DNA of 44,020 bases from an uncultured Granulicella sp. (lineage in GTDB: Bacteria > Acidobacteriota > Terriglobia > Terriglobales > Acidobacteriaceae), in NCBI GenBank assembly GCA_937871785.1, contig CALMON010000025.1:7374-51393 (forward strand). Direction: 5' to 3'. Under the pieces are notes generated by a model. It saw only the letters and a list, made by a program, of their open reading frames with translations. It ran no database searches and was not told the DNA's origin. Below are positions 16,335 through 24,420 of the stretch, piece after piece. How positions within the stretch are numbered: position 1 is the stretch's first letter; each line of letters starts with the position of its first letter. The position numbers and the translations under genes were made by a program.

Positions 16335-17963
16335 CTACGGAACGAACGCCACCGGCGGCGGCCCTGCCTCTCGATACGGCGCGTACCAGTTGTGTTTGGT
16401 CGACCACCTGGTGGTGTACTTGCGGTTCTGCGGCCCGGTAGGCAGGCTGTCTTCCGTGCGGATCAGCCACATGGCGAGTTCCGCCACGAGCTTTGCCTGC
16501 TCGGCCTCGTGGGCCTTCATGCCGAACAGATTTCGCAACTCATTAGGGTCGGTCTTCAGGTCGTACAGCTCGCCATAACCCAACATGTCGTATACGAGCT
16601 TCCAGTCGCCCATGCGCACCATTTTCTGGTTGCCGCTCTGGGTCACCTTGTTCAGTTCGTCGCCGGTAATCTCGACGCCTTCGTCATGCGCAATGCTCAC
16701 CGGGACGTTGTCGCTTTCGGTGTAGTAAAGGCCACCCACACCGACGCTCGTGTAGATGCTGCGGAACTCTTCCGCCGGGTAGCTTTCGCCGCGCAAGAGC
16801 GGCCACAGGCTGCGGCCCTGCACGCCATGCGGGATCTCCGCGCCCATGGCTTCGCACATCGTCGGCATCAAATCGGCCATGGAGGTGAAGGCCTTTGCGA
16901 CCGTCGCCGACGGCTTGATGCCATAGCCCGACCAGATGAACGGCGTGTGCGTCAGGTCTTCGTATAAGCCGACTCCCTTGCGGGCGAGCCCGTAGTTCAT
17001 CACGTAATCGCCATGGTCGGCGGTGAAGACGACGACCGTCTTGCCGGTCAGGCCCTTGGCATCGAGATGCTGCATCAGCCGCGCGATCTGGTCGTCGATC
17101 ATGCGCAGCGCGCCCAGGTAGTTGCTCACGTAGCGCCGCCACACCCGCTCGATGTCAAAGCCGGTCTGCTGCACCTGGTACTCCCAGCGCGCGCGAAATC
17201 CCATGTTTCGGAGCGCTTCCGGCCCCGCCCCGCGCGGCGGAACGGCGTCGGGCGGAAACATGTCCCAGTATTCCTTCGGAACCTGTTCAGGGTCGTGCGG
17301 CTCGGGAAAGCCGACCTGCAGGATAAAGGGATCGCTGCCGGAAGAGTCGATGAAGTCGATCGAGTCCGTGACGATGCGGTACGGCAGTTGCGCGGTGAGC
17401 GGATACGGCGCGGGCACTTGCGCCACGCTGAACTGCAGGCTGGCGAGCCACTTGTCGAACGCGGCGTTTTCGGGCGGCGCATCGGGCGCAAGATAGCCGC
17501 CGGCATGCGAATACTCGCGCCAGAAATCGAGGTCCGTCTTCCGGAGAAACGTATGATTTTTACCCGCGAGCGCCGTGCGGTAGCCGCGGTCCTTCGCCAC
17601 CTGATACAGGTGCTTGCCGTAGAACGCATCGCCCGCCTGCAGGTTCATGCGGACGTGCGTAGAGTTCGGCCAGCGGCCCGTCAGCATCGACGTGCGGCTG
17701 GGCACGCAGACCGGCATGGTGCAGTAGTTGCGCTCAAAGCCGACACCCTGACGCTGCAGCCGGTCGAGCGTGGGGCTGGTGTCCAGGGGGTAGCCGGTGG
17801 CCTTGCTGAGGCCGTAGTGGCGCTGGTCGGCGACGATGAAGATGATGTTCGGCTTGCTGATTTCAGCGGGCTTTGCCGTGTCGCGGGCGTCGGCGAGCAT
17901 CTCCGGGCTGGAGGCCGCCGCGGCCGCCAGCGCGCCGAGCTTCAAAAACTCGCGTCGCTCCAT
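16335..17963 (-). CDS. Tat-exported type I sulfatase
   Basis: 542 residues from ATG 17961-17963, chosen because GGAG lies 6 bases upstream; a GTG four codons earlier is the alternative. MERREFLKLGALAAAAASSP is a twin-arginine signal. The core contains NIIFIVADQRHYG (39-51) and CVPSR (86-90) with Cys86 as the formylglycine precursor. It also contains GKNHTFLRK where many relatives have GKWH, and VFTADHGDYVMNYG. The last residues (NRKYTTRWSTKHNWYAPYRE) form a distinct C-terminal tail. It is the first gene of the operon driven by promoter D. It is clearly a different sulfatase subtype from its two neighbours, which suggests several sulfate positions on the substrate. Confidence 0.94.
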   Translation of the reverse strand: MERREFLKLGALAAAAASSPEMLADARDTAKPAEISKPNIIFIVADQRHYGLSKATGYPLDTSPTLDRLQRQGVGFERNYCTMPVCVPSRTSMLTGRWPNSTHVRMNLQAGDAFYGKHLYQVAKDRGYRTALAGKNHTFLRKTDLDFWREYSHAGGYLAPDAPPENAAFDKWLASLQFSVAQVPAPYPLTAQLPYRIVTDSIDFIDSSGSDPFILQVGFPEPHDPEQVPKEYWDMFPPDAVPPRGAGPEALRNMGFRARWEYQVQQTGFDIERVWRRYVSNYLGALRMIDDQIARLMQHLDAKGLTGKTVVVFTADHGDYVMNYGLARKGVGLYEDLTHTPFIWSGYGIKPSATVAKAFTSMADLMPTMCEAMGAEIPHGVQGRSLWPLLRGESYPAEEFRSIYTSVGVGGLYYTESDNVPVSIAHDEGVEITGDELNKVTQSGNQKMVRMGDWKLVYDMLGYGELYDLKTDPNELRNLFGMKAHEAEQAKLVAELAMWLIRTEDSLPTGPQNRKYTTRWSTKHNWYAPYREAGPPPVAFVP

Positions 17964-17988
17964 GCTTTGCTCCACCCCACCGGAGACT

Positions 17989-18018
17989 CTTATAGAATAA
18001 AGATAAATGGGCTGTCAA
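17989..18018 (-). promoter_or_regulatory. Promoter/operator D of the sulfatase-sulfatase-GH51 operon
   Basis: On the minus strand: TTGACA (18018-18013), 17 or 18 bases, then CTATAA/TATAAG (17995-17989). The tandem element TATAGAA-TAAAGAT-AA is on the plus strand at 17991-18006. It aligns base for base with site B, including the adjacent ATG-GCTGTCAA stretch. Confidence 0.75.
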
Positions 18019-18131
18019 TCGACGCAGCCGCGTTATTCTGGTTCCGTTCTCACCAGCGGTCAGGCTCCCGAGCAAGGCCGTACAGGCACTCCTTGACCAG
18101 CGGCAAACAGCGGCAAAGAAAGGTCCACACG

Positions 18132-18698
18132 ATGGAAATCACCACGCGGAGCTTGTGGACTGCCCTGCATGGCATGGGGTTCGGCGCGTTGTTTCTGTTG
18201 GCGTTTTCAGCGGTTTTCCTGGAGCTGTACCGCGTCACGCATCGCGCCACGGTGCCGACGCCGCCCTTTGCCACGGACGGCTTTCTTCGCGGCTACCTGC
18301 TGGCGATGACCGCGCTCGCCTGGCTGGCGGTGCTTTCGGGGGCGTACATCGTGTACCCCTGGTACCGGGCCGTCGCGCCGCCGGGCACGGCCGACCTTGC
18401 CGCCTACCCGCAGCTCCTGCTGAAAGCCCACGCCAACACAATCGGCTGGCACTCGCTCGGCATGGAGTGGAAAGAGCACGTCGCCTGGTTCACGCCGGTT
18501 TCGATCACCATGGTGACGGTCGTCTTCTTCCAGTACGGCCGCCGCCTGCGCGAGCACCCGGCGCTGCGGTCCGCGGTGCTGGCGTTCGCCGCTGTGTCAT
18601 TTCTGTCTGCGGCGGTGGCCGGGGCTGCGGGTGCCATGATCAACAAATACGCCCCGATCCAGGGCGGTGGCGTCATCCACCTGAGCAAGGGAGCCTGA
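18132..18698 (+). CDS. Membrane protein of unknown function (4 predicted TM helices)
   Basis: 188 residues from ATG 18132, with AAAGG 9 bases upstream. I do not recognise the family. Hydrophobic segments lie at about 16-36, 52-75, 117-135 and 145-168. Conserved-looking polar features are LHGMGFG near the first helix and a His-rich loop before the third (KAHANTIGWHSLGMEWKEHV). Histidines at helix edges could bind haem or metal, but that is only a possibility. The gene is divergent from the sulfatase operon and is immediately followed by a second small membrane gene (1 base between stop and start), so the two probably work as a pair. Confidence 0.75.
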   Translation: MEITTRSLWTALHGMGFGALFLLAFSAVFLELYRVTHRATVPTPPFATDGFLRGYLLAMTALAWLAVLSGAYIVYPWYRAVAPPGTADLAAYPQLLLKAHANTIGWHSLGMEWKEHVAWFTPVSITMVTVVFFQYGRRLREHPALRSAVLAFAAVSFLSAAVAGAAGAMINKYAPIQGGGVIHLSKGA

Positions 18699-18699
18699 C

Positions 18700-19026
18700 G
18701 TGAAGCCGACCGACGCAGCACTTCCCAACGGCCCGGGCGCGGCGGCGGTGCTGGCCGCGGGCGTCGGCGCGCTTGCGCTCGGCCTTCTCACCTTGGCCGG
18801 CGACAAGTACCCCGCCGCCAAGGCCCACCTCGTGTGGTACCGGCCGACAGGCGCGCTTTCGGGCGTCACGACGCTGTCTCTTGTGCTTTGGATAGGCGCC
18901 TGGGCCGTACTCGGTGCGCTGTGGCGACGCCGTGACGTTGCCCTGCGCCCGGTGCTTGCCGTAAGCTTCGCTCTGCTGGCGGTGGGGCTCCTGTTGACAT
19001 TTCCTCCCGTGATCGACCTGTTCTGA
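18700..19026 (+). CDS. Small membrane protein of unknown function (3 predicted TM helices)
   Basis: 108 residues from GTG 18700, with AAGGGAG in the end of the previous gene as ribosome binding site. Hydrophobic segments lie at about 13-33, 53-72 and 84-103. The spacing of a single base from the upstream membrane gene indicates translational coupling. No family recognised; a subunit of a small membrane complex with the upstream product is the natural inference. Confidence 0.7.
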   Translation: MKPTDAALPNGPGAAAVLAAGVGALALGLLTLAGDKYPAAKAHLVWYRPTGALSGVTTLSLVLWIGAWAVLGALWRRRDVALRPVLAVSFALLAVGLLLTFPPVIDLF

Positions 19027-19099
19027 AAGGGGAGAGAAGGAGGAGTGTGCAAAGCTCCTGCCTTGCCTTGCCTTACCGTTCCCGGCTCCGTTGCTCTTG

Positions 19100-19152
19100 T
19101 CTTTGCCTTTGTGTTTGTCATTCCGCAGCGCAGCGGAGAAATCTGCTTTTTC
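19100..19152 (+). repeat. Dispersed intergenic repeat, copy 5 (best preserved)
   Basis: TTTGTCATTCCGCAGCGCAG followed by CGGAGAAATCTGCTTTT, preceded by CTTTGCCTTTGTG. It lies between the small membrane gene and galM. Confidence 0.7.
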
Positions 19153-19178
19153 GCGCACAACCGCATCCCTAGGACACC

Positions 19179-20246
19179 ATGACTCTCCAGCCCACCACCG
19201 TCGAAACTTTCCCCTGGGGCACCGCCGCCAGCGGCGAGCCGCTGCAGCTTTTCAAGCTTTCGAGCGGCACTCTTCGTGTCGAAATCACGAACCTCGGCGC
19301 GGCGATCACCAGCCTCTTCGCTCCCGACCGCAATGGCGTGTACGCCGACGTGGTGCTCGGCTACAACACCGCCGCGGAGTATGAGGCGGACCGCAAGAAC
19401 TACTTCGGCGCAATCGCCGGGCGGTACGCCAACCGCATCGCTGCGGGCCGCTTTGCGATCGACGGCGAACACTTCCAGATCCCGTGCAACAACGGCGAAG
19501 CCACGCTGCACGGCGGCCCCGAAGGCTTCGACCGCAAGGTGTGGGCGGCGCGCGCGATCGCGGACGGCGTCGAGCTTACGCTTACCAGCCCCGACGGCGA
19601 CATGGGCTACCCCGGGACGCTCGCCGTCACGGTGCGCTACACGCTCGCGGGCGACGCGCTGCACATCGCGTACACCGCCACGACCAGCAAGCCGACGGTC
19701 GTGAACCTGACCAACCACGCTTACTTCAACCTTGCCGGTGAAGCGAGCGGCACCCATCTGGCCCAGCGCATCCGCATCGACGCCGACCGCTACCTGCCCA
19801 TCGACCGGAACTCGATCCCGCTCGGGGAACAGGCCCCGGTCGCGGGCACACCGTTCGACCTGCGTGCTCCGGTGTTCATTGGCGCGCGCCTCGCAGAGGA
19901 CGACCCACAGCTAGAAATCGCCCGCGGCTACGACCACAATTTTGTGCTCAACACGCCCGGCCCGGAGTTGCACTTCGCCGCCGAGGTCGTCGACCCGGAG
20001 AACGGTCGCCGCATGGTGGTGGAAACCACTGAGCCCGGCATACAGTTCTATTCCGGCAACTTCCTCGACGGCAGCTTCACCGGCAAGGCAGGCAAGCCGT
20101 ACGAGCGCAACGCCGGTTTCTGCCTGGAAACGCAGCATTTCCCCGACTCGCCGAATGTCCCGGAATACCCCAGCACGGTGCTGCGGCCGGGCGACACGTT
20201 CCGGTCCGAAACGGTGTACGCCTTCAGCGTGGCGGACGAAAGCTGA
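19179..20246 (+). CDS. galM: Aldose 1-epimerase (mutarotase)
   Basis: 355 residues from ATG 19179, with AGGA 5 bases upstream. All landmarks of the GalM family are present: AGRYANRIAAGRF (80-92), LHGG with His111, LTNHAYFNLAG with catalytic His180, YDHNFVL (251-257) and LETQHFPDSPN with catalytic Glu317. No signal peptide, so cytoplasmic. It interconverts alpha and beta anomers of aldoses such as galactose, glucose or arabinose. The nearby arabinose-releasing enzymes and sugar importer suggest it helps feed imported sugars into metabolism. However, it carries no copy of the TATAGA operator element. Confidence 0.95.
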   Translation: MTLQPTTVETFPWGTAASGEPLQLFKLSSGTLRVEITNLGAAITSLFAPDRNGVYADVVLGYNTAAEYEADRKNYFGAIAGRYANRIAAGRFAIDGEHFQIPCNNGEATLHGGPEGFDRKVWAARAIADGVELTLTSPDGDMGYPGTLAVTVRYTLAGDALHIAYTATTSKPTVVNLTNHAYFNLAGEASGTHLAQRIRIDADRYLPIDRNSIPLGEQAPVAGTPFDLRAPVFIGARLAEDDPQLEIARGYDHNFVLNTPGPELHFAAEVVDPENGRRMVVETTEPGIQFYSGNFLDGSFTGKAGKPYERNAGFCLETQHFPDSPNVPEYPSTVLRPGDTFRSETVYAFSVADES

Positions 20247-20371
20247 TCCTCTCTGTGAGGCCATCGAACGTAGCTTTCTTTTATAGCATTCATCGCATAT
20301 TCACACTCCGTCCCCGGGGAACGGCCATCCTACAGAGGTGACCCAAACCCAGAACGCGGCGGCGTGGCCCC

Positions 20372-21973
20372 ATGCCTGACGCGCCGCAGCCAGCCACGGA
20401 CTCCGCGCTCAACAAGCGGCTCAAGGACAACCCACCCGCAAAGTGGGGGATCGCCGCGTTTTCGTTAGTGCTCGTCGGCGGGCTGATCTACATCGTGTCG
20501 CGGCTGTCAATCGATTTGTCGAAGGTGCACCAAGCCTCGCTGTTTCCGTACGTGCTGCTCGGCGTGGCGCTGGTGATCGCGCTCGGGTTTGAGTTCGTCA
20601 ACGGCTTTCATGACACCGCCAACGCGGTCGCCACGGTCATCTATACACACTCGCTGGAGCCGCACGTCGCGGTGGTCTGGTCGGGAGTATGGAACTTCAT
20701 CGGCGTGCTGGCGAGCTCCGGCGCGGTGGCGTTTTCCATCGTGTCGCTGCTGCCGATTCAGCTCATTTTGAAGGTGTCAAAGGGCTCCGGCTTCGCTATG
20801 ATTTTTGCGCTGCTGGTGGCTGCGGTGCTGTGGAACCTGGCGACCTGGTGGCGCGGTCTGCCGGTATCGTCCTCGCACACCATGATCGGCTCGATCCTCG
20901 GCGTGGGGCTGGCGAACGAGTGGATGAACCGCGGCAGCAACACGTCCGGACTCGACTGGACGGCGGTGCTCGACGTGCTGAAAGCGCTGGTCTTATCGCC
21001 GATCATCGGCTTCGGGCTGGCGGCGCTGCTGTTTCTTGGCTTCAAGCTGCTGCTCAAAGACCCGCGCCTGTACAAAGCTCCTGAAGGCGAAGCGCCGCCG
21101 CCGTTCTACATCCGCGCGCTGCTGATCCTTACCTGCACGGGAGTCTCGTTCGCGCACGGCTCAAACGACGGGCAGAAGGGCATGGGGCTGATCATGCTGA
21201 TTCTTGTCGGCACCGTGCCGACGGCGTATGCGCTCAACCACACGGTCGACACCGGCTCGGTCGTTCCGTTCGCGGCGGTGTCGACGCAGGTGGCCGGCGC
21301 TCTGGCGCACTACCTGCCGCCCGACGCGCCCAAAGCCGACGCCGGGCCGGAACTCGAACGCTTCGTGTCCACCCACAAATGGCAGCCGCAAACAATTTCC
21401 GCCTTGCAAGGCATGGTGCTGGCGGTACGCGACGAAGCCAACGGCTACGGCTCACTGGGCAACGTGCCCGACGCGATGCAGGCCAACGTCCGCAACCAGA
21501 TGTACCTGACCAGCGAAAGCCTGCGGCTGCTGCCGAAGTACGGCCCGAAGCTCGCGGCGAGCGACGTGACGGTGATCGAAAGCTACAAAGGCTTTCTCGA
21601 TAAATCGACCAAATACGTTCCGCTATGGGTAAAGATCGCGGTGGCGCTGGCACTGAGCCTGGGAACGATGGTCGGGTGGAAGCGCATCGTCGTGACGGTG
21701 GGTGAAAAAATCGGCAAAACGCACCTGACCTATGCGCAGGGCGCGGCGGCGGAAATCGTCGCGATGATCACGATCCTGGGTGCGGACCGCTTCGGCCTGC
21801 CGGTCTCGACGACGCACGTTCTTTCTTCGGGCGTAGCCGGCACGATGACCGCGAACGGCAACGGCCTGCAAATGTCGACGCTGCGCAACATTGCCGCGGC
21901 CTGGCTGTTTACGCTGCCGGCGGCGGCGCTGCTTTCGGGGCTGCTGTTTCTGCTGTTTCAGCGCATCGGGTAG
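20372..21973 (+). CDS. pit: Low-affinity inorganic phosphate transporter, PiT family
   Basis: 533 residues, ~10-11 hydrophobic segments. The two PiT repeats are visible: FVNGFHDTANAVATVI (75-90) with SSSHTMIGSILGVGL (167-180), and FAHGSNDGQKGMG (260-272) with PVSTTHVLSSGVAGTM near the C-terminus. A hydrophilic insert (~285-400) separates the halves, as in many bacterial PitA proteins. Known role: proton-coupled uptake of metal-phosphate. The ATG at 20372 is the first possible start after an in-frame stop, but no ribosome binding site is close to it (AGAGGTG is 30 bases away). It precedes phoB by 233 bases, opening a phosphate gene block. Confidence 0.94.
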   Translation: MPDAPQPATDSALNKRLKDNPPAKWGIAAFSLVLVGGLIYIVSRLSIDLSKVHQASLFPYVLLGVALVIALGFEFVNGFHDTANAVATVIYTHSLEPHVAVVWSGVWNFIGVLASSGAVAFSIVSLLPIQLILKVSKGSGFAMIFALLVAAVLWNLATWWRGLPVSSSHTMIGSILGVGLANEWMNRGSNTSGLDWTAVLDVLKALVLSPIIGFGLAALLFLGFKLLLKDPRLYKAPEGEAPPPFYIRALLILTCTGVSFAHGSNDGQKGMGLIMLILVGTVPTAYALNHTVDTGSVVPFAAVSTQVAGALAHYLPPDAPKADAGPELERFVSTHKWQPQTISALQGMVLAVRDEANGYGSLGNVPDAMQANVRNQMYLTSESLRLLPKYGPKLAASDVTVIESYKGFLDKSTKYVPLWVKIAVALALSLGTMVGWKRIVVTVGEKIGKTHLTYAQGAAAEIVAMITILGADRFGLPVSTTHVLSSGVAGTMTANGNGLQMSTLRNIAAAWLFTLPAAALLSGLLFLLFQRIG

Positions 21974-22206
21974 AGGGTCTGATCCGTCAGAATGTGCCGT
22001 TGCCGTTGTCCTTTGCCCCAGACAGGTCGGGCTTCAGCTCAGACATCGAGCGAGTCGATGAAGTGGGCTTAGCCCCCAGGACTCGTTTTCCTGAAGAGCG
22101 GTACGGGAATCTGCTCGAAGCGTGCCGAAGAAGCCTGTTCACGCCTCCGTAACACGGTCTGATATATAACGTAGCCAATGAAACTGGACCTTAATCCGGA
22201 GCGCGC

Positions 22207-22965
22207 ATGAGCGCCGCCACCCCCGGCACCTCCCCGGCGACAACGGCGCCTGTGTTCGTGCTTGAAGACGACACCGACATCAACCGGCTGGTGCAGTACC
22301 AGCTTGAAGCCAACGGCTACACCGTGCGCCCGTACTTCGCGATCGGCAGCATTCTGCGCGACGCCGAGCAAACTCGCCCGCTGCTGTTTCTGCTCGACGT
22401 GATGGTGCCGGGCGGCGATGGCATGGACCTGTGCCGCCGGCTGCGCGCGCATCCGACGCTGTCCACCGTGCCGATCATCTTCCTGACCGCGCGTGCTTCC
22501 GAAAACGACCGCGTGCGCGGCCTGGAGCTCGGCGCCGACGACTACATTTCAAAGCCGTTCGCGCCGCGCGAGCTGGTCGCGCGGGTGAAGGCCGTGCTGC
22601 GCCGCTTTGAGCCGGCTCCGGCCGTGAGCGGCGAAGCTGCCGTGCTGCAGATCGAAGCGCTGGAGATCGACTCGGGCGCCATGCAGCTCCGCGTCGCGGG
22701 AGACATTGTGCCGACCACCGCCACCGAGTTTCGCCTGCTCGACTACCTGGCCCGCCACCCGGGCCGCGTCTTCACGCGCGACCAGCTTCTGGACGCGGTC
22801 TGGGGCGACGCCCGCTTCGTCACGCCGCGCAGCGTCGATGTGTATGTCCGGCGCATCCGTGAAAAGATCGAAAGGGACCCGGAAGAGCCGCACTTCTTGA
22901 AAACCCTGCGCGGCGCGGGCTACCGTTTCGACCTGCCCAAGCCGCCGGACGCGTCGGCAGCGTAG
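22207..22965 (+). CDS. phoB: Phosphate regulon response regulator (OmpR/PhoB family)
   Basis: 252 residues. The receiver domain (~15-130) has the acidic pocket E20/D21/D22, phospho-acceptor Asp64 (FLLDVMVPGGDG), Thr94 and Lys117 (ISKPF). The C-terminal winged helix (~150-243) contains TATEFRLLDYLARHPGRVFTR, VDVYVRRIREKIE and TLRGAGYRFD, typical of OmpR/PhoB. ATG 22207 has GGAG 5 bases upstream. The kinase gene follows after 42 bases, and the pst-phoU genes follow that. In the family, phosphorylated PhoB activates Pst genes under phosphate starvation. The assignment to PhoB rather than another OmpR-type regulator rests mainly on this context. Confidence 0.92.
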   Translation: MSAATPGTSPATTAPVFVLEDDTDINRLVQYQLEANGYTVRPYFAIGSILRDAEQTRPLLFLLDVMVPGGDGMDLCRRLRAHPTLSTVPIIFLTARASENDRVRGLELGADDYISKPFAPRELVARVKAVLRRFEPAPAVSGEAAVLQIEALEIDSGAMQLRVAGDIVPTTATEFRLLDYLARHPGRVFTRDQLLDAVWGDARFVTPRSVDVYVRRIREKIERDPEEPHFLKTLRGAGYRFDLPKPPDASAA

Positions 22966-23007
22966 ACGGTTGCCCGTGCCTTTACCGGCGGAAGGAGGTC
23001 CCCGAAC

Positions 23008-24420
23008 GTGAAGCGTAGCTTGTTCGTCCCTTTCCTTCTGCGCGCGGCCGCTGCGGTGGGCGCGACGCTCGCCCTCGGAATGGCGACCGGACATCTTTGG
23101 CTGGCGATCCCGGCCGGGCTGCTGGCGGCCGCGTGGCTGGCGCACTCGGCGGCGAAGCTGGTCGAAGACACGCTGGCCAACCTGCGCCCCGACCGGCCCA
23201 CCCCGGCCATGCAGCCGGATTTTACCGAGTACGAAGAGCTTGCCACCGCGATCGAAAAGCGCCTGGCCCGCGAGGCCGCGGGGTCCGCGGCGATGGCCGC
23301 TTCGCAGCGCCGGTTGGAGGTGCTGCTCGATTCCATGCGCGACCTGGTGCTGGCCGTCGACGAGATGGGCCGCATCATCTGGAGCAACGCACCGATGCGG
23401 CAGCTTTCGACCGGAGCCCCTGGAACCCCCGGCCACACCGGCTCGGCGGCGTCCGTCCGGCTTGGGCACAACCTGGTGCAAAGCATTCGCGAACCCGAAG
23501 TGCTGCAATGCATGCGGGAAGCGCTGGAAGAAGGGCTTGCCGCCGAGCGCGCCGCCGTGCGCTTCAGCACCGGACGCATTTTCGCCGTGACCGCCGGGCC
23601 CATGCCCGGAGGCGCGCTTCTGGTGCTGCGCGACATCACCCGCATGGAGCAGCTTGAACGCACGCAGCGCGAGTTCGTCGCCAACGTCTCGCATGAGCTG
23701 CGCACGCCGCTTACCTCGGTCGCCGGGTATGTCGACATTCTGCTCGATGAAACTCCCACCGAGCCCCCGGTGAACGCGCGCCGCCGCGAGTTTCTGGAAG
23801 CGATCGCCAAGAACGCCATGCGCATGGAGCGGCTGACCGAAGACCTGCTGGCGCTGGCGCGGGTAGAGTCGAACGAGAATCCCATGCAGCTTGCGACGGT
23901 GCCCTCCGCCGACCTGCTGCACGAAGCCGCCGAGGCCGTTTCCGGCTACCTGCAGGAGGGCGCGCACGGTGAAACGGGAGCGACGCTGCGCCTGGACATC
24001 GGCACCGAGGCAGAAGCCGTCGCCGACCGCCACGCCGTCGTGCAGGTGCTGAGTAACCTGGTCGAAAACGCCGTGAACTACGGCCGCGGACCGGACGGCG
24101 TGCGCATCGTGATGGCGGTCGAGCCGGGTGGCCGCGACACGGGCATGCTGCTGTTCAGCGTCGCCGACTCCGGCCCCGGCATCGCGCTTGAGCACCGCGA
24201 ACGCATTTTCGAACGCTTCTATCGCGCCGACAGGACGCGCTCGCGCGAAACCGGCGGCACCGGCTTGGGGCTTTCGATCGCCAAGCACCTGGTGGAAGCG
24301 CAGGGCGGCAGCCTGTGGGTCGAAACCGAGCTCGGCCACGGCAGCCGCTTTTGTTTTACCCTGCCTGTGGCTCCCGCGGCCGCGCCCGTGACCCCGCAAC
24401 CAAAGGAGATGGCCGACTGA
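23008..24420 (+). CDS. phoR: Phosphate regulon sensor histidine kinase
   Basis: 470 residues from GTG 23008, with an almost perfect GGAGGT 7 bases upstream. A hydrophobic hairpin (residues ~8-48) anchors it in the membrane with almost no periplasmic loop, as in PhoR. A PAS-like domain follows (~100-210). The HisKA helix has [15 protein letters not shown] with phospho-accepting His229. The ATPase domain has the N box [10 protein letters not shown] (350-359), the G1 box DSGPGI (387-392) and the G2 box [11 protein letters not shown] (416-426). In the family, PhoR senses phosphate status through PstSCAB-PhoU and phosphorylates PhoB. The stop overlaps the likely pstS start (CTGA). Confidence 0.93.
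   Translation: MKRSLFVPFLLRAAAAVGATLALGMATGHLWLAIPAGLLAAAWLAHSAAKLVEDTLANLRPDRPTPAMQPDFTEYEELATAIEKRLAREAAGSAAMAASQRRLEVLLDSMRDLVLAVDEMGRIIWSNAPMRQLSTGAPGTPGHTGSAASVRLGHNLVQSIREPEVLQCMREALEEGLAAERAAVRFSTGRIFAVTAGPMPGGALLVLRDITRMEQLERTQREFVANVSHELRTPLTSVAGYVDILLDETPTEPPVNARRREFLEAIAKNAMRMERLTEDLLALARVESNENPMQLATVPSADLLHEAAEAVSGYLQEGAHGETGATLRLDIGTEAEAVADRHAVVQVLSNLVENAVNYGRGPDGVRIVMAVEPGGRDTGMLLFSVADSGPGIALEHRERIFERFYRADRTRSRETGGTGLGLSIAKHLVEAQGGSLWVETELGHGSRFCFTLPVAPAAAPVTPQPKEMAD

Noticed and set aside
12904-16967. Several 400-490-codon plus-strand frames opposite the GH51 and sulfatase genes
   Set aside because: All are antisense shadows; the minus-strand genes have signal peptides, catalytic motifs and ribosome binding sites.
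20279-20310. TTTTATAGCATTCATCGCATATTC before pit as a fifth TATAGA operator or a Pho box
   Set aside because: It lacks the second TANAGAT half, and the TTCA repeats match the Pho consensus weakly.
22140-22165. CTGTTCACGCCTCCGTAACA as a Pho box before phoB
   Set aside because: Only the first half resembles a Pho half-site; the second half matches poorly at the 11-base spacing, so I do not call it.
22549-24399. 616-codon minus-strand frame opposite phoB/phoR
   Set aside because: Composition is of the antisense type (His/Gly/Arg-rich), and it spans two clearly coding plus-strand genes.
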